A stretch of 7,105 bases of DNA from DATEMK01 sp035275625 (lineage in GTDB: Bacteria; Bacteroidota; Bacteroidia; AKYH767-A; OLB10). Below, piece after piece: positions 1-5,818 of the stretch (positions are counted from its first letter, which is position 1; every line of letters begins with the position of its first letter). The translations under genes were made by a program, and so were the position numbers. Where the stretch lies: the NCBI GenBank assembly GCA_035275625.1, contig DATEMK010000173.1, positions 1-7,105 of the forward strand, written 5' to 3'. Below the pieces are notes generated by a model, which saw only the letters and a list, made by a program, of their open reading frames with translations, was not told where the DNA came from and searched no databases.

Positions 1-107
1 AATTCTTTTAATTCCTCTGCGGAAGTTACTGCACAAAAATATTTTGCAGAAACATCAATACCGAATGTATTAAAAGATTTTAATGAAACGTTTCTCTCCA
101 TTCTCAT
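1..107 (-). CDS. murB: UDP-N-acetylenolpyruvoylglucosamine reductase (MurB), N-terminal fragment
   Basis: This is the 5' end of a minus-strand gene cut by the left window edge; only about 35 codons are visible, opening MRMERNVSLKSFNTFGID and continuing to ...TSAEELKE. The pattern N-x-S-L-K-x-(Y/F)-N-T-F-G-I-(D/E) close to the N-terminus is the hallmark start of MurB, whose NTFGI segment begins the FAD-binding (PCMH-type) domain. MurB is the cytoplasmic flavoenzyme that reduces UDP-GlcNAc-enolpyruvate to UDP-MurNAc with NADPH in peptidoglycan precursor synthesis. ATG at 107 is taken as the start; a second in-frame ATG at 101 is equally possible. No Shine-Dalgarno is visible. It begins 28 bp after the stop of the upstream Wzi-like gene on the same strand, so co-transcription is likely. 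The identification rests on the N-terminal motif alone because the catalytic region lies outside the window. Confidence 0.88.
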   Translation of the reverse strand, partial: MRMERNVSLKSFNTFGIDVSAKYFCAVTSAEELKE

Positions 108-135
108 AACAGAAAAGTTTAAAGATTAAAACTTT

Positions 136-1779
136 TTAAAATCCAAAATTAACACCAACGTTTACAGTAGTTGTTTTTCCCCTGAAAAGTGCCGGAGTAT
201 AAGCTGCAACATAGGCACTGTCACCGGTGATTTTTCCGTAATCAACTCCGGCAAAAACAAAACCGTCATTGATCACTTCAAATCTTGCTTTAAAAGACAT
301 AACATTGTTTTTCCATTTGGTATCCGCAAGGAAAGGCAAACCTTTGCCGGTACCGTTTTGCCCGGTATAGATGTAGCTTTCACCAACTTTTGCCATTGTC
401 ATGGATGCATTCACGTAAAGACGGGGGATTGGCCTGCAGCGGATCCCGAGAAAAATTTCTTCCGCATTGTCACGAAGATAATGTCCCATGTTAAAGCCAT
501 TTGATTCGAAAGTCGTGGTGTTGACAAAGTGCCTGTAAACGATAGGATTGGTGCGTGTATATTCTGCAATGAATGTGGTATTCGGGACAAAAGGAGGATT
601 GATGGCTATACCAATTTTCCCGCTGAAAAAATTAGATTGATTCTTCTCGTCTGATAAATTTTTTATAGAAACTTCATCCACAAAAAAAGAAATATACAAA
701 TGAACATATTTTATCTGCCTTGAACTGATGTCAAAATAAAACTGTGCATTCTGACCTAAGAAATTTCCTCCTGTATTAGTAGTTGTATGATCAACAGATT
801 TAAAAAAGTAAACCGGAATCAGGTAAGCAAGCTGAAATTCATCCGAATAAACTATTGAATTTCCAAAAGAAAAGTTTAGTTTTTTAAGAGGGGTAATTGT
901 AAACATATTAGCGGCAAGAAATTTAGGAACCAGCACCTGCCGCTCTGCCCCGCCTGCTGCATAGTGCCTGCCGGTATCCAATACATCGGAAACCAGAAAG
1001 CCATGCACATAATTAAAATCAAGCCAGGAAACAGGTTTCATGTTCAATTTGATATGTGCAAACGAAGGAGTTTTTCCCGAAAAAATATTTGCACCGTTAT
1101 AATTGTTTCCCCAGGTAAAATGATCTTTTATCAAACCAAGGTGCCCCCATTTCCAGCTATAGACAATTCCTCCCCGGGCTTCGCTGTAATCACCTCCGAC
1201 AATTGCAGGGCCTTTATAAACTGCAGCGGGACGCTGAGTTAAAAAAGAGGGCAATTCCAAAACATGATCCTCATGGTTATCACGCAAGCTGGCATAAATA
1301 CCAACATGGGGACCTATATAGGCAATTGCCTCTGCTCCTTCCCAGCGATGGTATGCATTTCCATTTTCATTTTTCCAATACTCATATCCGAAAACAGGAT
1401 TTATTGAAAGTGTGAACAATGAATCTTTGAAATAAAACAAGTCAACTCTTTTTTTATATCCTTCTGATCCCCAAAAAAGATAATTAGTCCTGTTTTCGGT
1501 TTTTAATTCTTTATTGTAATCTCTGAGAAAAAAATCAAGCTGCTTCTGCTGGTTTTTTGAGAGCTTATCTTTTTTAGTTTCCGCTTCATTCAGCTTGTCA
1601 GCAATCAGGTGGCGCGAGTATGGTTTTATGGCGGTGTTAAGTGTGAATATATGCTGGTTGGCAAGTTCATCAAGGAATTCGTAAATATTTGAATTGCTTA
1701 TGTGCTGAAAAACATCCTGTGAATTTGTCCTTCCGAAAATGAACATTCCAATAAGAAGTAAAAAATATTTTTTTACCAT
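136..1779 (-). CDS. Capsule assembly Wzi family outer-membrane beta-barrel protein
   Basis: 547 aa from ATG 1779. The N-terminus MVKKYFLLLIGMFIFGRTNSQ is a good signal peptide: two lysines, a hydrophobic core, and a polar end in Asn-Ser-Gln. After a short helical, charged region (about residues 25-100) the rest alternates aromatic and polar residues as in an outer-membrane beta-barrel, and the chain ends ...VNVGVNFGF with the terminal Phe expected for BAM recognition. The segment YSWKWGHLGLIKDHFTWG...GKTPSFAHIKL...PVSWLDFNYVHG (about residues 207-260) is the conserved core of the Bacteroidetes Wzi/capsule-assembly family. E. coli Wzi is an outer-membrane lectin that helps anchor K30 group 1 capsule; here a role in holding or exporting surface polysaccharide is inferred. 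An upstream in-frame TTG at 1809 would add ten residues before the signal peptide and lies inside a candidate promoter, so ATG 1779 is preferred. It is followed at 28 bp by murB and preceded by a 216-bp gap rich in 7-bp repeats. Confidence 0.86.
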   Translation of the reverse strand: MVKKYFLLLIGMFIFGRTNSQDVFQHISNSNIYEFLDELANQHIFTLNTAIKPYSRHLIADKLNEAETKKDKLSKNQQKQLDFFLRDYNKELKTENRTNYLFWGSEGYKKRVDLFYFKDSLFTLSINPVFGYEYWKNENGNAYHRWEGAEAIAYIGPHVGIYASLRDNHEDHVLELPSFLTQRPAAVYKGPAIVGGDYSEARGGIVYSWKWGHLGLIKDHFTWGNNYNGANIFSGKTPSFAHIKLNMKPVSWLDFNYVHGFLVSDVLDTGRHYAAGGAERQVLVPKFLAANMFTITPLKKLNFSFGNSIVYSDEFQLAYLIPVYFFKSVDHTTTNTGGNFLGQNAQFYFDISSRQIKYVHLYISFFVDEVSIKNLSDEKNQSNFFSGKIGIAINPPFVPNTTFIAEYTRTNPIVYRHFVNTTTFESNGFNMGHYLRDNAEEIFLGIRCRPIPRLYVNASMTMAKVGESYIYTGQNGTGKGLPFLADTKWKNNVMSFKARFEVINDGFVFAGVDYGKITGDSAYVAAYTPALFRGKTTTVNVGVNFGF

Positions 1780-1798
1780 AAGTTTTAAATTTGAATGG

Positions 1799-1831
1799 CT
1801 AAAGTACAAATTCCATCATTATCGCGACAAA
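1799..1831 (-). promoter_or_regulatory. Candidate Bacteroidetes-type promoter for the wzi-like gene
   Basis: On the minus strand TTTG (1828-1831) is followed after 21 bp by TACTTTAG (1799-1806), which matches the Bacteroidetes -7 consensus TAnnTTTG at five of six fixed positions. The implied transcript would start about 10 bp further on and leave a short leader before ATG 1779. The -33 TTTG lies inside the 7-bp repeat array, which supplies several TTTG words, so chance is a real possibility. Confidence 0.33.
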
Positions 1832-1875
1832 TTCCAAATTCCAATTTTCAAATTCCAATTTTCAAATTATCAGCG
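1806..1875. repeat. Degenerate 7-bp-period repeat array, left copy
   Basis: Read in sevens from 1806 the sequence gives ACAAATT, CCATCAT, TATCGCG, ACAAATT, CCAAATT, CCAATTT, TCAAATT, CCAATTT, TCAAATT, ATCAGCG. Six consecutive units from 1827 to 1868 fit the pattern NCAAWTT, and ACAAATT recurs exactly 21 bp apart, in phase. The array lies just upstream of the wzi-like gene and is non-coding. Similar heptanucleotide arrays are known in bacterial intergenic regions; a function here is not evident. Confidence 0.75.
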
Positions 1876-1982
1876 TTTCCCTTTTAAAGTTAAACTTGAG
1901 TGTCAGAGGTAAACACAATTATATTGCCCGGAGAAAATCCATGAAGAGAAACCCGGAGATTGAAAATTGGAATTTGAAAATT
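1843..1982. repeat. Perfect 22-bp inverted repeat with 96-bp loop
   Basis: The arms are 1843-1864 and 1961-1982; each is the exact reverse complement of the other over 22 bp and each consists of heptad-repeat units. The loop (1865-1960) contains no gene and includes a direct repeat CCCGGAGA at 1927-1934 and 1952-1959. The element fills most of the gap between the sugar transferase stop and the wzi-like start. In RNA it could form a long but AT-rich hairpin. The loop is too long for an intrinsic terminator, and no transposase-like termini were seen. Confidence 0.8.
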
Positions 1983-1987
1983 TAAAA
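1960..1987. repeat. Degenerate 7-bp-period repeat array, right copy
   Basis: Four consecutive heptads read TTGAAAA, TTGGAAT, TTGAAAA, TTTAAAA. They are the same family as the array at 1806-1875 but on the opposite strand, and they end only 8 bp before the sugar transferase stop codon (1996-1998). Confidence 0.65.
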
Positions 1988-1995
1988 TCAGACTC

Positions 1996-3129
1996 TTATT
2001 TGCTTCTTGCTCTCCGGATCAGGATATTATGTAAAGCCTTAAAAAAATATTTCAGATCAGTTTTGAATGGCGCCTTTTCATGTTGTTCAATATAGCGTAA
2101 TTCAGAATCCATAATTTCTTTCAGCGTTTTTGGCATGTCAACATAAAAAGGCGGGATCAAACCGGGTTTTTGCTCCAGGCGTTTTTTACGAAGCTCCTCA
2201 GAATAAAGGCTCAGGTAATGGGGTGTAAGAGGACGAACCCCGACTAACTTTAAATCGCCTTTGAAAAGATTGATCAGCATAGGTAATTCATCGAGCCAAT
2301 ATCTCCGGAAAAATTTTCCGACTGTTGATATCCTGAAATCATTTTTAAACTTTCCGCCTTCCTGCAATGAATTTTTTTCATAAATATATTGCTGGAGATA
2401 TTCCGAAAAGGCATACATAGTGCGTACTTTATACACGTAAATAATTTTTCCATCCTTGCCCACTCTTTTCATTTTATAAATCGGGCCGTAAGAGGGTTCG
2501 GGGTCGTAAGAGGGTTCTTTTGTTTTTCTGACAACAAAATAAAGGTTGTTACTAATCAACTTTTCCGCCACAATGCTGAACCCGCATGAATAAAGCCTTC
2601 CCATTGTTTCGGATTTAGAAATTACACGGTTGCGGCCGGCAGTAATTTTGAAATAAATTTTTTTGGTGATGGGGAGCTTTGGAAAAATTCTTTTAAAAAC
2701 AAAGTCAAAAGCATAATAAACATGTGCAACGCCTGTGGGATATTTATGAAGTATCCTGTTTTTGCGCAATTCAGTAGTTTCAACGCACCCGATAAAAGTG
2801 CCGTTTTCAGGAAGCTTTGCATTTACGGCCTCAAAAAGTTTATTGATGTATTTAGTATCATTAATTCTTTTCAGATTAATGATTGATTTAAAATAATTAT
2901 CAGATAAAGAATGGATATTAAAGGTGTCATTGGTCATGATGACCATGGAAGTATCACTTTCCACTTCTGAATGAGAAGAAATAAATTGATAAACTCCGGT
3001 TCCGAATTCTTTGATAATGGTTTCGGAAACATGACTATGCGTCCTGATATCCCTTATTTTTCCATTTTGAGGAGGTAGTTCCTGGAGGTAATTATTCAAC
3101 ATTCTATTTTTTAGTTTAATAAGGCTCAT
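1996..3129 (-). CDS. Divergent bacterial sugar transferase (phosphoglycosyl transferase-like) with methyltransferase-like N-terminal region
   Basis: 377 aa from ATG 3129 (alternative ATG 3102). The C-terminal part (about residues 213-377) is recognisable as the bacterial sugar transferase family: YGPIYKMKRVGKDGKIIYVYKVRTM (214-238), then RISTVGKFFRRYWLDELPMLINLFKGDLKLVGVRPL (266-301) containing the Asp-Glu pair (280-281) equivalent to the PglC catalytic dyad, then KPGLIPPFY (321-329). Such enzymes move a phospho-sugar from a nucleotide sugar to polyprenyl phosphate at the inner membrane to start polysaccharide or glycan assembly. Unusually, the hydrophobic re-entrant helix normally just before the core is missing. 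Residues about 72-203 instead resemble the C-terminal half of a class I methyltransferase (IINLKRIND, LPENGTFIGCVET, GRLYSCGFSIV...LYFVVRKT) without the glycine-rich SAM loop. I recall similar proteins in other Bacteroidetes, so this is probably a family trait rather than damage. An 18-bp duplication gives EPSYDPEPSYGP at the domain junction. The sugar substrate is unknown. Confidence 0.85.
   Translation of the reverse strand: MSLIKLKNRMLNNYLQELPPQNGKIRDIRTHSHVSETIIKEFGTGVYQFISSHSEVESDTSMVIMTNDTFNIHSLSDNYFKSIINLKRINDTKYINKLFEAVNAKLPENGTFIGCVETTELRKNRILHKYPTGVAHVYYAFDFVFKRIFPKLPITKKIYFKITAGRNRVISKSETMGRLYSCGFSIVAEKLISNNLYFVVRKTKEPSYDPEPSYGPIYKMKRVGKDGKIIYVYKVRTMYAFSEYLQQYIYEKNSLQEGGKFKNDFRISTVGKFFRRYWLDELPMLINLFKGDLKLVGVRPLTPHYLSLYSEELRKKRLEQKPGLIPPFYVDMPKTLKEIMDSELRYIEQHEKAPFKTDLKYFFKALHNILIRRARSK
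2482..2517 (-). repeat. 18-bp in-frame tandem duplication in the sugar transferase linker
   Basis: Two adjacent 18-bp units (2482-2499 and 2500-2517) match at 16 of 18 positions and encode EPSYDP followed by EPSYGP (residues 205-216). They sit exactly between the methyltransferase-like region and the catalytic core, so the duplication lengthens the linker without touching either domain. Confidence 0.75.
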
Positions 3130-3216
3130 TCCTGGGTATTAAATGCTTTTTAGCAAGCAATTTTTTGCCTTAAGAAAGATAAGCTGGTAAAGAAGAGAGA
3201 TAATCGGTTTCGCGTG

Positions 3217-3250
3217 CTAAATTACAAATGATTTTTTGAAAGGACAAAAA
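3217..3250 (-). promoter_or_regulatory. Candidate Bacteroidetes-type promoter for the sugar transferase gene
   Basis: On the minus strand TTTTTG (3245-3250) is followed after 20 bp by TAATTTAG (3217-3224), which matches TAnnTTTG at five of six fixed positions with normal spacing for the Bacteroidetes primary sigma factor. It would give a leader of roughly 80 nt before ATG 3129. The rest of the 227-bp gap (3130-3356) shows no gene and no convincing terminator for the upstream DUF354 gene. Confidence 0.42.
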
Positions 3251-3356
3251 CAAACCTGAATTTATTAGATAACAGTAAGAATTTTACGACTTTAGTATGA
3301 CTCCATGTATTAGCCTAAAGGCGAAACAAGCTGAAAGGTTAATGTATTCCCGGTTT

Positions 3357-4415
3357 TTATGGCTTCTCTTTTCCTGCATGGGTTTCCATTAAATTTATCA
3401 TCAGTTCTGTAAGGTCAATGGTTTGGGAGAGCATTATCAATCGCCTTTTTTCCCATTCCTGTTTAAGATTTTTCATGTTAAGCAATTCATCAATTTTATC
3501 AAAAAATTTTTTACTGTCTGAAGTTTTTATTCCAAATGTAAGCCCGTATTTATTTTCCAGATCCAGGAGATAATTTATCTGGCCTGCAAAATCATTGAAG
3601 CGAACAGATGGCGTACCCAATACTGCTGATTCAGCTGCCATGGTCTGGCTGTCGCCAATGTACATATCAGCAAAATATAATGCGCTGTGCATGTTTTCAG
3701 GCTGTATCGGGATACGGTATTTTTCAAATTCAGTTTCAAGTTCCCGTTCTGAAGATATATAAACATTTCCCCGGGCGGTCAGCGTGTTTATTATTTTACC
3801 GGCAATTTCTGTGGTGATGCCGGTTCTGCCTTCATCATGATGAGCGCCTAATTTTGCAAATCGGATAATGAAATATTTTTCTTTTTCTTTTTTAAGAAAT
3901 TTACCCACATTTTCGTCCGGTATAAAATACTTCGGGTGAAGATATGCCAGCTCATGATAGCCAGTATAACCTGTTTTTTTCTTTTCCCATTTTCCAACGC
4001 GGCAACAATCGGGCGCCAGGATTTTATCCGCCAGCGGATAAGCAAGCTTTGCAAAAAGAGGGACTATATCATCATCATCTTCGTTTACAACAATGGAATA
4101 AATTCCAAGTAATTTTCCGATATGCGAAATTTCAGCTGATGTGCCTATCATCAAATGCGGTTTGAACCGGAGGCATATTTTCAGAAACTGTGCATCTCTT
4201 TTAAGCAAAGCAAAGGCAATGGCAAACTTATTATCCGCCCTCCCTTTGGGATTAATATTAATATAATTCCACCCGGTAGTTTTTAATAAATCTTCGAGCA
4301 CATCTTTTTTCTTAATCAGGATTTGTATCTCATGTCCTTTTTCTTTCAACATCCTAATTGCATTTTTGAAAAGATGAAAATGAGCAGGGTGACCGAGATA
4401 AACAAGATAACGCAT
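3357..4415 (-). CDS. DUF354 family protein, GT-B-like (putative glycosyltransferase / UDP-sugar epimerase relative)
   Basis: 352 aa from ATG 4415, a normal length for the family. Features in order: LGHPAHFHLFKNAIRMLKEKGHEI (7-30), the N-terminal Rossmann-like nucleotide-fold start; FKPHLMIGTSAEISHIGKLLGI (84-105); an acidic run NEDDDD (111-116) where relatives have an N-D/E-T-E-type motif; GYHELAYLHPKYFIPD (152-167), very characteristic of DUF354; RFAKLGAHHDEGRTGI (185-200); and GDSQTMAAESAVLGTPSVR (254-272), which corresponds to the donor-side Glu-containing motif of GT-B folds such as UDP-GlcNAc 2-epimerase. No signal peptide or membrane segment is seen, so it is cytoplasmic. The biochemical activity of DUF354 is not established to my knowledge; its repeated occurrence in polysaccharide loci makes a glycosyltransferase role likely. 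It starts 55 bp after the upstream gene, and the gap is almost wholly a 7-bp repeat array, so co-transcription with that gene is expected. Confidence 0.86.
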   Translation of the reverse strand: MRYLVYLGHPAHFHLFKNAIRMLKEKGHEIQILIKKKDVLEDLLKTTGWNYININPKGRADNKFAIAFALLKRDAQFLKICLRFKPHLMIGTSAEISHIGKLLGIYSIVVNEDDDDIVPLFAKLAYPLADKILAPDCCRVGKWEKKKTGYTGYHELAYLHPKYFIPDENVGKFLKKEKEKYFIIRFAKLGAHHDEGRTGITTEIAGKIINTLTARGNVYISSERELETEFEKYRIPIQPENMHSALYFADMYIGDSQTMAAESAVLGTPSVRFNDFAGQINYLLDLENKYGLTFGIKTSDSKKFFDKIDELLNMKNLKQEWEKRRLIMLSQTIDLTELMINLMETHAGKEKP

Positions 4416-4423
4416 GGAAAGAT

Positions 4424-4493
4424 GTACGATTTATAATTTACGATTTACAATTCACGATTCATGATAACAATTAACGGTTAACTGTTAACAATT
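4424..4493. repeat. Ten-unit degenerate 7-bp-period repeat array overlapping a gene end
   Basis: Read in sevens: GTACGAT, TTATAAT, TTACGAT, TTACAAT, TCACGAT, TCATGAT, then AACAATT, AACGGTT, AACTGTT, AACAATT. There are two sub-blocks, one of YNAYNAT type and one of AACNRTT type, in the same 7-bp phase. The array fills nearly the whole 55-bp gap between the alpha/alpha-barrel gene and the DUF354 gene and extends about 20 bp into the first. It contains that gene's stop codon (4471-4473) and encodes its last residues (LLTVNR). Confidence 0.75.
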
Positions 4494-5616
4494 CTGATAA
4501 AGCAAGCATCATCCAGGCGTTTGACCAGCGCATGAAAGAAGTTTTTTCAGTATAAAATTTATATTTACGAAAATAAAAATATCCTTCATCATCCTGCATG
4601 TTAAGGATCATCCAGCCGGCAACATTTTCAGCAAGCTTATAATCTTTGAAGCGGGTTAATGTTAAAATTGATTGTGCGGCAGCGGTGCAATCTATTGGAT
4701 AGAGTTCTTTATCATAAAATTTGGGAATACTGTTGTGATAAAAAAAATTTTGTGCATAAAATTTATACCCTTTCTCCAGACTTAATTCATAAGAACTGTC
4801 ATCACAAAGAGTCATATACTCATCCAGGCAATCAAGTATATACCCGGTGTGATAATTGTCAATCCATCCGCCAGCAAGATTTGCCGAGTAAATCCATGCA
4901 CCGTCACTGCGCCTGTATTTTATTACGAATGCAACGGCTTTTTTAGCTTCATTTTTCAATTGTTCGTCCCCGGTAATCGAATATACTTCCGCAAGCAAAC
5001 GGGCGCCTTTCATGCTTGCATTAAAAACAACCTGCTTGTCAAACGGTGAATAAGAAAAACAAAAATCTCCATCCTCATCCATTGTCCGGTTAAGGTCATT
5101 TAAAACAAATTTTGCAGCGCTGATGCATAGCTCCATCGCTTTTTTATTCCCTGTATGGCGATAAGCATTAAATAATGCATGGGTAATAATTCCTGTTGCC
5201 ACAACGGTTGGCTGGTAGGAAGGAATTTTAGAGTAGCGCGCTTCCCAGTCAAAATCATAGCCCCAGCACGCACCATGAAAACCAGCCGGAATTAATTTTA
5301 CCAGTTCATCAATCAAATAATTTATTTTTTTTTCATACTCATTTTTATTTTCAGGATAAGTTTTAGTGAGGTTGGAATACGCCTGGATACATAAACCCAG
5401 CGTGACCGGGTTATATCCCTTCGGTACAAAAAATAAAGGACGCAGGTTTGCCGGAAATCTCTTTACCAATTGCTGCGCAACGAAACGGGCTATTTTATTT
5501 GTCCGAAAAAAAGGAAGCCTGAACAGCGGGGACTTTAACGCATCATAGGGATCATACCCGCTGTAATTTTCTTTTTCAATATAAGCAATAAGATTTTGCA
5601 GCGCCCGGGCAATCAA
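4471..5616 (-). CDS. Alpha/alpha-barrel (six-hairpin glycosidase-like) protein of unknown activity in a polysaccharide locus
   Basis: 381 aa. The only plausible start is TTG 5616: the frame is open upstream to a stop at 5710-5712 without ATG, and no internal ATG occurs before residue 161. The N-terminal pattern LQNLIAYIEKENYSGYDPYDAL fits the usual beginning of related proteins I recall. The sequence is built from repeated amphipathic helices separated by loops rich in Gly, Asp and aromatics: GFHGACWGYDFDWEARY (112-128), PTVVATGIITHAL (136-148), DEDGDFCFSYSP (180-191), RRSDGAWIYS (235-244), GWIDNYHTGYILDCLDEY (250-267), DDEGYFYFRKYKFY (342-355), MRWSNAWMMLALSEL (362-376). This is the layout of an (alpha/alpha)6 barrel as in six-hairpin glycosidases, polysaccharide lyases and epimerases. 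No signal peptide is seen. Homologues may carry the name delta-aminolevulinic acid dehydratase, but the zinc-cysteine cluster and lysine motifs of that enzyme are absent. It is the first gene of the minus-strand polysaccharide block; acting on a glycan intermediate is inference. Confidence 0.8.
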   Translation of the reverse strand: MIARALQNLIAYIEKENYSGYDPYDALKSPLFRLPFFRTNKIARFVAQQLVKRFPANLRPLFFVPKGYNPVTLGLCIQAYSNLTKTYPENKNEYEKKINYLIDELVKLIPAGFHGACWGYDFDWEARYSKIPSYQPTVVATGIITHALFNAYRHTGNKKAMELCISAAKFVLNDLNRTMDEDGDFCFSYSPFDKQVVFNASMKGARLLAEVYSITGDEQLKNEAKKAVAFVIKYRRSDGAWIYSANLAGGWIDNYHTGYILDCLDEYMTLCDDSSYELSLEKGYKFYAQNFFYHNSIPKFYDKELYPIDCTAAAQSILTLTRFKDYKLAENVAGWMILNMQDDEGYFYFRKYKFYTEKTSFMRWSNAWMMLALSELLTVNR

Positions 5617-5635
5617 TGTACTGAATTTTGAGGGG

Positions 5636-5665
5636 CAAAAGTAGGGATTCAGGGTTGATAGCGAA
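5636..5665 (-). promoter_or_regulatory. Candidate Bacteroidetes-type promoter for the first gene of the polysaccharide block
   Basis: On the minus strand TACTTTTG (5636-5643) is a full match to the -7 consensus TAnnTTTG. At 19 bp upstream is TTC (5663-5665, within TTTTC), one mismatch from the -33 TTG. The predicted transcript would begin about 10-15 nt before TTG 5616, a very short leader, which supports that start codon. The rest of the divergent gap (5666-5818) shows no convincing plus-strand promoter; TATCTTTC at 5734-5741 is the nearest -7-like word but lacks a -33 partner. Confidence 0.48.
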
Positions 5666-5818
5666 AAGGCGCCTGGTGGAAAGTTTATTCTGAAACACTC
5701 TAAGTTTAGTTAAACACCGGCTGGCGAATGTTTTATCTTTCAGTTCATGTAAGATTTTAGTGTTTTTTAACGGGCGTTTTTGTCATTCATGCGTAACAGT
5801 GATATTATTTAAAAAACT

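Noticed and set aside
964..1415. Two overlapping plus-strand open frames (92 and 70 codons)
   Set aside because: They lie wholly antisense within the Wzi-like gene, have no recognisable protein features and no promoter; they are shadows of the real frame.
1809..1809. TTG at 1809 as start of the Wzi-like protein
   Set aside because: It would put ten extra residues before a well-formed signal peptide starting at ATG 1779 and would overlap a candidate promoter.
3313..3322. GCCTAAAGGC hairpin as terminator of the DUF354 gene
   Set aside because: The stem is only 4 bp and there is no U-tract on the minus-strand side.
3297..3392. Small plus-strand ORF of 31 codons beginning MTPCISLKAKQAERL
   Set aside because: It overlaps the end of the DUF354 gene in antisense, has no promoter or ribosome site, and its hydrophobic tail is read from the opposite strand of coding sequence. 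It is worth noting only for the shared GCCTRAAGGCGAAACA word.
3575..4165. Several short open frames on both strands inside the DUF354 gene
   Set aside because: The DUF354 frame carries clear family motifs along its full length, so these other frames are shadows.
4424..4493. CRISPR array
   Set aside because: The units are 7 bp with no spacers; it is a degenerate heptad tandem repeat.
5704..5715. GTTTA-GT-TAAAC inverted repeat in the divergent gap as an operator
   Set aside because: Five-base arms of AT-rich sequence are expected by chance here, and the site is not placed over a convincing promoter.
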